A program made the translations under genes and the position numbers. Below are positions 1 to 5,998 of a DNA stretch of 10,066 nucleotides, in pieces. The DNA is from Candidatus Omnitrophota bacterium. Lineage in GTDB: Bacteria > Omnitrophota > Gorgyraeia > B26-G9. Position 1 is the stretch's first letter, and every line of letters begins with the position of its first letter. Below the pieces are notes generated by a model. The model saw nothing but the letters and a program-made list of their open reading frames with translations, did not search any database and was not told where the DNA came from. The DNA is taken from positions 1-10,066 of the forward strand of contig JAKLQT010000169.1 in the NCBI GenBank assembly GCA_022013205.1, given 5' to 3'.

Positions 1-1264
1 ATATTTTTTGGGAGATAAAAGGACAGATGAATTTACAAAAGGAAAGATTAGCCGGAATCATAAAAGATCTAAAAAAAGACAAGCAACTATTGGCTGTATT
101 TTTAAAATATCTATAAGTATTCTCACTATTAACAAGTTGAACCGCGGGAACATTTAAAACATTTTGAAAATACAGTAAACTTTTTGAAACTGCTTCGTCC
201 GAAAATTTCGCTTCTACAAGCAAAACAGGATTATTATTATCCGCTATAAGAAAATCAACCTCTTCTTTCGCCTTATTGCGGATAAAATGCAAAGTGAACC
301 TTCCCAGTCCATAATCATTCCAATTAGTTATAGCCCTGAACAACTCAAGCGCGACCATATTTTCAAACATACTGCCTTTTTCCTGAATTTCCGTATAATT
401 AAAAAGATAAAGCTTTTTCTCCTTTGAAATAGCTCTGCTTACTTTTTGGGTCCAGGGTGATATCCTGAAAATAAGATAGAAAGATTCAAATAACGCCAGC
501 CAGTTTTTTACGCTGTCAAACGCTGTCTGGATATCCCGCGCGAGGTTATTAATGGACAAAGGGCTTCCGACTTTTGACGGAAGCAAGGAAAACAACAAAT
601 CCACAGAGTTAATTCTTCTTATATCTGCCGCATCCCTAATGTCCTCCCTGACAATCTGATGATAGTAATTTAAGGACCACTTGTTTAAAAACGCTTTTGT
701 TCCCTTTACAAAAGGCTCGGGGAAACCGCCTGTATTAAAAAGAGAATTCCATATTTTCTTTGTAGATTGCGCCTTATTTATATCAAAATTTTTTAAAGGA
801 GTATGCATGAAATCACTAAAACCCCTATTCTCTTTACTTAATTCAGCAACTGTAAACGGAAAAAGGCGGAATTTAAAATACCTTCCGGCAAGAGAATCCC
901 CCCCCTTCTGATAAGTATCAAGCCGGCCGCTGCCGGAAACAAGAAAAACATACTCATTTTTAAACTCATCATATATGCCTTTTAAATAATTTTTCCATTG
1001 CCTGTATTTATGTATTTCATCTAATATAATCAGAGGATTACTGGAGTCAACCCGGTTTATATGCTGAAAAAACGCGGGATCTTTAATTAGTAAATTTTTA
1101 TTAGAAGCGATATCCCAGTTAAAATAATATTTATTAGAATAGCCCCCGGCAATTAATTTAGCAAGCGTGGTTTTCCCTACCTGCCGCGGGCCGCTTAAAA
1201 AAATCATCTGTTTTTCAGATGATAAGGATTCCCACAAATTAAGGTATGATTTTCTCTTTAGCAT
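1..1264 (-). CDS. AAA-type ATPase with C-terminal DUF4143 domain (3' end outside window)
   Basis: Reading from an ATG at 1264-1262, the frame is open for 421 codons to the window edge, so the stop lies outside. Walker A is SGPRQVGKTT (residues 24-33). Walker B is LIILDE (78-83). The family signature SGSGRLDTYQKGGDSLAGRY lies at 110-129, GGFPEP at 179-184 and REDIRD at 206-211. The C-terminal half has the DUF4143 pattern, with a nuclease-fold-like E335-x-D337 and E351-A-K353. Family members are usually about 380-430 aa, so little is missing. Their cellular role is poorly known; they are common accessory genes in candidate phyla and archaea. The gene is transcribed separately from the glycan genes, from the promoter at 1271-1298, and has no Shine-Dalgarno sequence. 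After MIPA (402-405), which resembles the VIPA-type end of the family, the frame runs on for 16 atypical residues, while the +2 frame reads SFLL-stop at 33-47. A late frameshift is therefore possible. The family call is firm; the function is not. Confidence 0.9.
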   Translation of the reverse strand, partial: MLKRKSYLNLWESLSSEKQMIFLSGPRQVGKTTLAKLIAGGYSNKYYFNWDIASNKNLLIKDPAFFQHINRVDSSNPLIILDEIHKYRQWKNYLKGIYDEFKNEYVFLVSGSGRLDTYQKGGDSLAGRYFKFRLFPFTVAELSKENRGFSDFMHTPLKNFDINKAQSTKKIWNSLFNTGGFPEPFVKGTKAFLNKWSLNYYHQIVREDIRDAADIRRINSVDLLFSLLPSKVGSPLSINNLARDIQTAFDSVKNWLALFESFYLIFRISPWTQKVSRAISKEKKLYLFNYTEIQEKGSMFENMVALELFRAITNWNDYGLGRFTLHFIRNKAKEEVDFLIADNNNPVLLVEAKFSDEAVSKSLLYFQNVLNVPAVQLVNSENTYRYFKNTANSCLSFFRSFMIPANLSFCKFICPFISQKI

Positions 1265-1270
1265 ATTACT

Positions 1271-1298
1271 ATTTTAAACCATATTGGAAAATAGTCAA
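1271..1298 (-). promoter_or_regulatory. Sigma70-type promoter of the DUF4143 ATPase, predicted leaderless
   Basis: On the minus strand, a -35 box TTGACT (1298-1293) and a -10 box TAAAAT (1276-1271) are separated by 16 bp. Each has one mismatch to consensus. The -10 ends 6 nt before the ATG at 1264, so a start site 7 nt downstream would fall on the A of the ATG. No ribosome binding site is present or would fit. The boxes are seen directly; leaderless initiation is inferred. Confidence 0.6.
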
Positions 1299-1308
1299 GA
1301 CTATTTTC
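1287..1308. promoter_or_regulatory. Palindrome overlapping the ATPase -35 box, operator candidate
   Basis: Perfect 10-bp arms, GAAAATAGTC (1287-1296) and GACTATTTTC (1299-1308), flank a 2-nt centre. One arm and the centre contain the TTGACT -35 box, so a dimeric regulator bound here would block RNA polymerase. The very short centre favours a protein-binding dyad over an RNA hairpin. It lies on the ATPase side of the gap and has no T-tract placed to make it a terminator for the upstream radical SAM gene. Confidence 0.55.
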
Positions 1309-1383
1309 AATTACACTCAACCGGATAACCAAATCCCCCGCATGCGCGGTTAATGCATGCTTTACACTTTTTAGTTGAATCAA

Positions 1384-1415
1384 CCGCCCCCGCCATAAAG
1401 CTTGGCGAGGCAGGC
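1384..1415. repeat. REP-like GC-rich imperfect palindrome
   Basis: In an otherwise AT-rich gap there is a GC-rich hairpin. The inner arms CGCCA (1391-1395) and TGGCG (1403-1407) close a 7-nt loop. The stem continues outward through CCGCCC against GAGGCAGGC, with one wobble and about two mismatches. Size and composition match REP-type palindromes mobilised by Y1/RAYT transposases, and a probable fragment of such a transposase lies at 5973-6161. No T-run follows on either strand, so an intrinsic terminator is unlikely. Only one copy is in the window, so repetitiveness cannot be shown here. The rest of 1265-1442 holds the promoter and palindrome above, plus a minor GCATGC/GCATGC inverted pair (1340-1345, 1355-1360). 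Confidence 0.4.
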
Positions 1416-1442
1416 GCTTCGCTCGATAAACGCTGATACTAA

Positions 1443-2930
1443 TTACCTCATTTTAAAATCAAATAAATGTCCGGCAACTTTCAGGAATGCCCGGCCAAAG
1501 TATTTTATATCATCCATATCCCTGATACTTAATATTTTCCTTGCTATGAATTCCGGAGAATAACTGACTGAATATAAGCTTTGCACAAGCTCAAGCAGTT
1601 TCTCTTTGTCAAAACCAATTTTCATTACCGGATTTTTCATGTCATAATATGACCAATCATAGTTGTAAAGCAGATTTTTCTCCTTGCATTCAGCAAAAAG
1701 CGGCGTGCCCGGATACGGGATAACCACGGTTGACTGCATCGTATAAGCATAATCCTTTTTTAACAACCATTTCCCCAGATTAAGCGTTTTTTGCGCGTCT
1801 TCATAGCTTTCCCAGGGATAGCCGAACATAATCGTAATATGCGGATAAAGGCCGGCTCGCCTTGCGCTTTTGCAGGACTGCATAATAGTATCAACCGTCA
1901 GGTTTTTCTTAATCCTGTCCAATGTCGTTTGATTTGCCGATTCTATGCCGAAAAGCAGGAATCTAAACCCGGCCTTTCGCATAAGCTTATAATCATCATC
2001 CGTCAAAGCTCCAAAACGCATGTTACAATCAAGATTGATTTTCCTGTTATATCCTCTGGATATCATCCCTCTGCAAAAACTTCTCAGCCACTCTCCGACA
2101 GGAAAACTGCCGGAATCGTCCATTATTTCCTTTACCTTATACTTTTCAATCAATATGCCTATTTCATCAATAACATTATCCACTTTTCTTTGCCTGAATT
2201 CAGGGTAAAGGGTGGTCCAACTGCAATACGTGCACTTTCCCCACCAGCAGTCGCGGCCGCTCATAATATAGGTTCCCGGAGTACGGCGGAAATTACCGTT
2301 CTTATAAGCATAAAGCTTCCAGTCAGTCAAATCTCGGTCAATAAACGGCAATGAATTCAGGTTATGGTCAAGCTTAAACTGTCCCGAATTCTTTATTTCG
2401 CTGCCCTGACGATACCAGATCCCCGGCTCGAGATCAGCGTCCAGCGTATAGCGTTGGGGGTTTAACTTTAATTCTTTTAATGCCGTACACAAATCTAACA
2501 GAAGAAAATCATAATCTCCTCCGGTCAGAACAAAATCAACCTTTGAATTGCGCATAGACTCTTCCGGCATAGCCGTAACATGGTCTCCGAATAATACAGT
2601 AGTCAGAGGCCAGATATCAGAAGACAGATTTTTAAGGTCATTTATTATCTTCCAGTGTTCCTGAACCACGGGAGTTTTAGTTTCCATGGCTATTACGTCC
2701 GGCTGTTCTTTTTTTATGAAATCAAGAAACTGCGCATATGTCCATTCCTGCGCGATACAATCGTTCCAGATAACCTCAAACCCCTCTTTTTTAAGCAAAG
2801 AAGCTGCCTGCGCGGGTACAACCGGATAAATATATGTCGGGTCTTTAAAATACTGGAACTGCCTGTTCTGGGAAAGCAGCGGAACGCCTTTTTCTGAATT
2901 TAACGGCGGATAGGAGATAATAACTTTCAT
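1443..2930 (-). CDS. Cobalamin-binding-type radical SAM protein
   Basis: This is a 495-aa protein. Residues 1 to about 155 have the Rossmann-like layout of a B12-binding domain (MKVIISYPPL, VIAMETK, VLFGDHV, VDFVLTGGDYDFLL). It lacks the DxHxxG motif for lower-axial histidine ligation, as do BchE/HpnP-type enzymes. The radical SAM domain begins at GRDCWWGKCTYCSW, with cluster cysteines C228, C233 and C236. The spacing is CX4CX2C, a known variant of CX3CX2C. It continues with FGIES (327-331), GLYPHITIMFGYPWES (360-375) and IPYPGTPLF (404-412), typical of B12-rSAM enzymes. It starts 6 nt after the four-helix-bundle stop; the only plausible ribosome site, AAGGA, sits about 13 nt upstream inside that gene's repeat-encoded tail. 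The setting suggests modification of a sugar, lipid carrier or peptide in envelope synthesis, but the substrate cannot be read from sequence. Confidence 0.9.
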   Translation of the reverse strand: MKVIISYPPLNSEKGVPLLSQNRQFQYFKDPTYIYPVVPAQAASLLKKEGFEVIWNDCIAQEWTYAQFLDFIKKEQPDVIAMETKTPVVQEHWKIINDLKNLSSDIWPLTTVLFGDHVTAMPEESMRNSKVDFVLTGGDYDFLLLDLCTALKELKLNPQRYTLDADLEPGIWYRQGSEIKNSGQFKLDHNLNSLPFIDRDLTDWKLYAYKNGNFRRTPGTYIMSGRDCWWGKCTYCSWTTLYPEFRQRKVDNVIDEIGILIEKYKVKEIMDDSGSFPVGEWLRSFCRGMISRGYNRKINLDCNMRFGALTDDDYKLMRKAGFRFLLFGIESANQTTLDRIKKNLTVDTIMQSCKSARRAGLYPHITIMFGYPWESYEDAQKTLNLGKWLLKKDYAYTMQSTVVIPYPGTPLFAECKEKNLLYNYDWSYYDMKNPVMKIGFDKEKLLELVQSLYSVSYSPEFIARKILSIRDMDDIKYFGRAFLKVAGHLFDFKMR

Positions 2931-2936
2931 AATTAG

Positions 2937-3242
2937 TTAAAAGTCCTTAAAGTTAATAAAGTTCATAAAGTTTTGATGAAGCCGGACAATAGCTTTGAAA
3001 TTTCCAAGCATTGACCTTACTTCCGCGCACGATCCTTTAGCTATAAAAAGAAAATTTCTAAACTCTTTATTCGTGTTGCGTTCAAATCCTTCTGCTGTGT
3101 TATTCATAATGGAAACAGCCGCTCTTTGTATTTGATCTTTAAAGCCAAAATCTTTACAACTTTTAAATTCAAGATAAATATCTAAAGTTAATTTTTTAGC
3201 TTTTTGCCATGCGATTATATCTTCAAATTTTTCGACCTTCAT
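2937..3242 (-). CDS. Four-helix-bundle protein (S23 / 23S rRNA intervening-sequence family), altered C-terminus
   Basis: The protein is 101 aa; the family is usually about 115-125 aa. The N-terminal two thirds are diagnostic: FEDIIAWQKAKKL (6-18), GFKDQIQRAAVSIMNNTAEGFER (33-55) and a third helix with EFRNFLFIAKGSCAEVRSML. After that, the expected fourth helix is replaced by a tail ending NFMNFINFKDF, a three-residue periodicity encoded directly by a 9-nt ACTTT repeat array. The gene seems to have lost its native 3' end to the repeat. The family is named from ORFs inside 23S rRNA intervening sequences and shares its fold with Avd of diversity-generating retroelements. Many copies lie outside both settings and have no known function. 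It sits between a GT2 gene (144-bp repeat-filled gap) and the radical SAM gene (6-nt gap). The ribosome site is weak (GAAAG). Confidence 0.85.
   Translation of the reverse strand: MKVEKFEDIIAWQKAKKLTLDIYLEFKSCKDFGFKDQIQRAAVSIMNNTAEGFERNTNKEFRNFLFIAKGSCAEVRSMLGNFKAIVRLHQNFMNFINFKDF
2938..2976. repeat. AAAGTT repeat array at the 3' end of the four-helix-bundle gene
   Basis: On the plus strand there are four consecutive 9-10-bp units, each with AAAGT: TTAAAAGTCC, TTAAAGTTAA, TAAAGTTCA and TAAAGTTTT. They overlap the coding end of the four-helix-bundle gene and include its stop. The array is in inverted orientation to the ACTTT array at 3287-3385. Transcribed on the minus strand, it gives AACUUUAUGAACUUU, complementary to the other array. 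Confidence 0.65.
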
Positions 3243-3286
3243 TTTTTTTACTTTCAGTTTTTAAGAACTTATTCCCGCGCTTTACA

Positions 3287-3385
3287 ACTTTATAACTTTC
3301 AAACTTTACAAACTTTCAAACTAAATACTTTATAACTTTATAACTTTACAAACTTTCAACTCTAAATACTTTCTACTTTATAACT
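3287..3385. repeat. Degenerate ACTTT tandem array upstream of the four-helix-bundle gene
   Basis: About ten ACTTT cores are spaced 8-9 bp apart (variants ACTTTATA, ACTTTCAA, ACTTTACAA) and fill most of the gap between the GT2 stop and the four-helix-bundle start. A higher-order copy is visible: AACTTTACAAACTTTC occurs at 3302-3317 and again at 3342-3357, a 40-bp period. There are no unique spacers, so this is not a CRISPR array. It is inverted relative to the array at 2938-2976, so the two could pair in RNA and enclose the gene. Confidence 0.75.
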
Positions 3386-3386
3386 A

Positions 3387-4391
3387 TCACATTTCTTCTT
3401 TGAGTTTGCTTGCTAAAAGCCCTTTAAGCAAAAATATTCCATAGCAAAAATGCGTCCCAACAATCCCGAATACAACGGGAAAAACAAGCTTCACCTTTAC
3501 TAACGGCCCGACTATTTTATCCCTCAATAGGCTATAGATAACATTAATAAGGATTATTACAAAATAGGCTGCCATACTGAATAAATACGCCAATGCGATT
3601 TTCTTATTTAAGAAAGATAAGCCCCCTCCGGCCAAAACATACGCTACAAACAAACTGGGTATAAAATAAGCTAATCTTAACGATGTCTCCGGGAAACGCT
3701 TGGCAAAATAGCCGCGGTGCAAGGCATAATTAGCCACTTGTTTAAAATGAGATAATCCTAATTCACGGCGGTGGTGATGCACTAGTACCGCCGGATCGTA
3801 TACAATCTTTTTGCCTGATTTTTTCGTAATATCCAGGCACAACTTAGTATCCTCGCCCGGCCAGAAGGTATTGTCAAATCCTCCCAGGCCTTCAAAGATA
3901 TCCCTGCGCACGATAAAATTACAGGAAGGATAATCCTCAACCAGCTTTTTTTTCCCCGGCAGATAGCGGTACAAATAGGGGCCGGAAACAAAAATGGATG
4001 AAAAAACATGTCCGCTGCCGTGTGCCCATAACGTACTTTCCCGCGGCGTCACCGAAGGCCCGCCGACCGCGGCAACATCTTCCTGTTCAAAATGAGGAAC
4101 CGCGTTTTTCAGCCAATCCGGCTCCGGATAGGCATCATCGTCGAGAAAGGCAAAAAGTTCCGCGCGCGAATGGTTAAGCGCAAGATCTCTCTTTAGAGCC
4201 GGCCCCATGTTTCCGGTAGGAACAACCTTTATTTTATCGTTAAATACATCAAATTCTTTGCTCGAATCATCAGGAAAAACAATAATCTCAACATTCTGAT
4301 AATCAAGACCAAGACATTTTTCTATGGATTTTTTTAATTTATTATTAAAGCGCTTAACCGGAATTATGATAGCAACTTTCAAGCAACTCAC
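3387..4391 (-). CDS. Glycosyltransferase family 2, membrane-anchored
   Basis: This is a 334-aa GT-A enzyme. It has an N-terminal strand VAIIIPVKR (6-14), DDSS (41-44), the metal/nucleotide motif FLDDDAYPEPDW (82-93), GGPSVTP (110-116), the acceptor region PGEDTKLCLDI (178-188) with ED as likely catalytic acid/base, and HHHRR (205-209). Three hydrophobic segments follow at about 240-258, 264-287 and 301-322, and a basic end (KLKEEM) suggests anchoring with the active site in the cytoplasm. It probably transfers a sugar from a nucleotide donor to a lipid-linked or membrane acceptor in glycan assembly; the specific sugar cannot be inferred. The start is GTG at 4391, chosen because GGGGGAAG lies about 6 nt upstream and the frame matches the family N-terminus. 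The only alternative nearby is a TTG at codon 4. Confidence 0.9.
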   Translation of the reverse strand: MSCLKVAIIIPVKRFNNKLKKSIEKCLGLDYQNVEIIVFPDDSSKEFDVFNDKIKVVPTGNMGPALKRDLALNHSRAELFAFLDDDAYPEPDWLKNAVPHFEQEDVAAVGGPSVTPRESTLWAHGSGHVFSSIFVSGPYLYRYLPGKKKLVEDYPSCNFIVRRDIFEGLGGFDNTFWPGEDTKLCLDITKKSGKKIVYDPAVLVHHHRRELGLSHFKQVANYALHRGYFAKRFPETSLRLAYFIPSLFVAYVLAGGGLSFLNKKIALAYLFSMAAYFVIILINVIYSLLRDKIVGPLVKVKLVFPVVFGIVGTHFCYGIFLLKGLLASKLKEEM

Positions 4392-4481
4392 TTTTTCTTC
4401 CCCCGTTTAATTAAGCGCCAAACATCTTGATTGCACAGATTTCTAATAACCAGATTAGACCGCAGATCATTAATACTTATT

Positions 4482-4586
4482 TTAACTTGTAAATTTCTCA
4501 ATCTCTTTCGCAAAATCGCGCAGAAGTTTATAATGGCCGTTTTTAATTTTTTCATAGATCATTAATGCCTGGTTTTCATCTTGAAT
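4482..4586 (-). pseudogene. C-terminal remnant of a HEPN partner (HI0074-like substrate-binding protein)
   Basis: Directly after the MNT gene, an overlapping frame reads DENQALMIYEKIKNGHYKLL and then RDFAKEIEKFTS-stop (stop at 4482-4484). This matches the end of HI0074-type HEPN proteins (TIGR01987 style: YDE..A..IYEKI....L..E). Only about 33 residues remain, and the RX4-6H catalytic or binding region of HEPN domains is absent. An ATG inside the fragment (4562-4560) overlaps the MNT stop as TAATG, so a 26-aa peptide might still be made. I read this as a gene that lost its 5' part by deletion. The fragment is short, so the family call is moderate. Confidence 0.5.
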
Positions 4587-4888
4587 TCATATATCACTAT
4601 CCCTTTCTTTAAAATCTCCTGCCTAAGTCCTTCCTTACTAATTTGGCAAAAACTCAGCACATCAAATTTTAGAGGGGTTTTTATGAATTCATTTAAATCA
4701 TGTCTCACTAAATTAATCTCTTTATCTGTCCAATTTTTCCCAAATACAGCAATGTCGATATCCGAAGCAGGATTGAAATTACTGCCAGCCCTCGAGCCAA
4801 AAATTACTATCTTGCTGGGTTTTTTACAGGTTACTATAATCTGTATTATGGAATCTAGTAAATCCTGAGAAATACTTACTTTGCCCAT
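4562..4888 (-). CDS. Minimal nucleotidyltransferase (MNT), MNT/HEPN toxin-antitoxin type
   Basis: This is a 108-aa protein with the full MNT signature: G31-S32, then ten residues, then D43-x-D45 (GSRAGSNFNPASDIDIAVFG), and a third acidic residue D76 in KFDVLSF. The family's typical ending ILKKGIVIYE (92-101) is present. MNT proteins are normally paired with a HEPN protein; in characterised pairs the MNT neutralises the HEPN RNase by AMPylation. Here only the tail of a HEPN gene follows, so this is probably an orphan antitoxin-like enzyme with intact catalytic residues. It lies between two glycosyltransferase genes, 35 nt after the upstream one, with an AAGGAAG site about 11 nt before the ATG. 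It interrupts the glycan gene order and is likely a passenger. Confidence 0.88.
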   Translation of the reverse strand: MGKVSISQDLLDSIIQIIVTCKKPSKIVIFGSRAGSNFNPASDIDIAVFGKNWTDKEINLVRHDLNEFIKTPLKFDVLSFCQISKEGLRQEILKKGIVIYEFKMKTRH

Positions 4889-4923
4889 TTTTATTTTTCT
4901 TCCTTTTGAGATTATCTCTATTT

Positions 4924-5709
4924 CTAATTTAGGCCTTGATTTTTTTTACTTTTTAATCTGGAAGCCAGGCGTTTTGTCCTGTTGCGCACATAGCGCAAAT
5001 ATATGGCAATTGTATCAAGGCACATTTTATATACAGTTGCCGGCCCGATTCTGCTGTACTCGCGCTGTGAATCAATATGCACAGGTGCTTCAGCGATTTT
5101 ATATCCAAAACGATGCGCTGTAACCAGCAGTTCCAGATCAAAAGCGAATTCTCTGCTGATAAATTCACTAAAAACCTGTTTTAGCGTATACGCTTTAAAC
5201 AATTTCAAGCCTGTCTGCGTATCATTTATGGGTAATCCAAAGAGCATTTTCACGATGAAAAAGTATACCGCGCTCATAATCCTGCGGTCTTTAGGATAAA
5301 ACAGCTTTGAATTAGGATGCCGTTTAGAACCGATAACAATATCACTGTCAGTCAACTCCATGATGTCAAAAAAAGTATCTATCTGGCCGGGGTGTAAGTC
5401 CATGTCCGCGTCAAGGAATATAATAAAATCTCCTGTCGCATAGCGAAACCCTTTATACAACGCTCTACCTTTGCCGTAATTGGCACGATTGCGCCGAACA
5501 ATTATTTTGTCCTTATTTACCTCATGCGCGAAGTTTTTGGCTATTTCAAAAGTTTTATCGCTTGAGCCGTCATCAACAACTATAATCTCATAGTTAGACT
5601 CAAAATCGTCAAAAGTCTTAATGGTTTCTTTAAGGCTTTCAACTATCCTGTCTCCTTCATTATAGGCAGGCATTATTATTGATATTTTCTTTTCCTTTAT
5701 ATTTTTCAT
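4924..5709 (-). CDS. GT2 glycosyltransferase, dolichyl/polyprenol-phosphate sugar synthase-like
   Basis: This 261-aa GT-A enzyme has the features of polyprenol-phosphate mannose/glucose synthases: ISIIMPAYNEGDRI (9-22), EIIVVDDGSSD (41-51), NYGKGRALYKGF (77-88), the DxD-type FLDADMDLHP (98-107), GSKRHP (127-132) and DTQTGLKLF (163-171). It ends in a basic tail without a transmembrane segment, so it is probably peripheral at the inner leaflet. The likely reaction is transfer of a hexose from a nucleotide sugar to polyprenyl phosphate, giving a lipid-linked donor for surface glycans. The ATG overlaps the TGA of the preceding, now broken flippase frame (ATGA), which shows former translational coupling. 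No strong ribosome site lies closer than a GGGGATG about 13-17 nt upstream. Confidence 0.9.
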   Translation of the reverse strand: MKNIKEKKISIIMPAYNEGDRIVESLKETIKTFDDFESNYEIIVVDDGSSDKTFEIAKNFAHEVNKDKIIVRRNRANYGKGRALYKGFRYATGDFIIFLDADMDLHPGQIDTFFDIMELTDSDIVIGSKRHPNSKLFYPKDRRIMSAVYFFIVKMLFGLPINDTQTGLKLFKAYTLKQVFSEFISREFAFDLELLVTAHRFGYKIAEAPVHIDSQREYSRIGPATVYKMCLDTIAIYLRYVRNRTKRLASRLKSKKNQGLN

Positions 5710-5998
5710 GCTCTTGACTTTTTCATCCCCAAGGTACTAATAAAAAATAAAGCTAAGGTATACATTGCGGATAGACTCTCCCTGCAAGCAGATTGAGAAT
5801 GAACTCAGGGAAAATACTGCAAATAAGTCCCGCGATAATAAGCGCTATTAGGGCTCCTGCCACATTTAATATGGACGCAAGAAGCGTAAGCCCCATCAAC
5901 TTATCCAATAGCCCAAAATCAGCCGGCACCAAAGCTCTAACCATAAACAGCTGATACAGCAGACTAAAAAAATTAGCTATTTCGGGTAGGCGTCTCAA
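5706..5998 (-). pseudogene. Decayed Wzx-like polysaccharide flippase
   Basis: Three patches of a Wzx/MATE-type transporter remain in about 290 bp, against roughly 1.3-1.5 kb for an intact gene. Patch 1 (about 5869-5980) reads FFSLLYQLFMVRALVPADFG, the usual first-helix region with the PADFGLL signature. Patch 2, in the same frame (to about 5770), reads ALIALIIAGLICSIFPEF then ILNLLAGRVYP, which in intact flippases lies some 200 residues further on. Patch 3, in another frame (5706-5783), reads YTLALFFISTLGMKKSRA-stop, a terminal helix with a basic tail. Its TGA overlaps the next gene's ATG as ATGA, which supports it as the original C-terminus. The first two patches form an 81-codon frame with only a TTG start. 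An intact small membrane protein is less likely. Confidence 0.6.

Noticed and set aside
1340..1360. GCATGC/GCATGC inverted pair as terminator of the radical SAM gene
   Set aside because: The stem is only 6 bp and is followed on the minus strand by a G-run, not a T-tract.
1791..2354. 187-codon plus-strand open frame
   Set aside because: It lies antisense within the radical SAM gene, whose minus-strand product has clear motifs. The plus-strand translation shows no domain pattern and no ribosome site.
2937..3242. Diversity-generating retroelement, because the four-helix bundle resembles Avd
   Set aside because: No reverse transcriptase and no template/variable repeat pair with adenine-specific differences is present in the window.
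3287..3385. CRISPR-like repeat array
   Set aside because: Units are 8-9 bp, degenerate and contiguous, with no spacers of constant length and no cas genes nearby.
3782..4009. 75-codon minus-strand frame inside the GT2 gene
   Set aside because: It overlaps the GT2 coding sequence in another frame, has no domain features, and the GT2 motifs are continuous across it.
5753..5998. Intact 81-aa small membrane protein
   Set aside because: It has only a TTG start and no ribosome site. Its two halves match distant parts of a flippase, and the true C-terminal helix continues in another frame up to the ATGA overlap.
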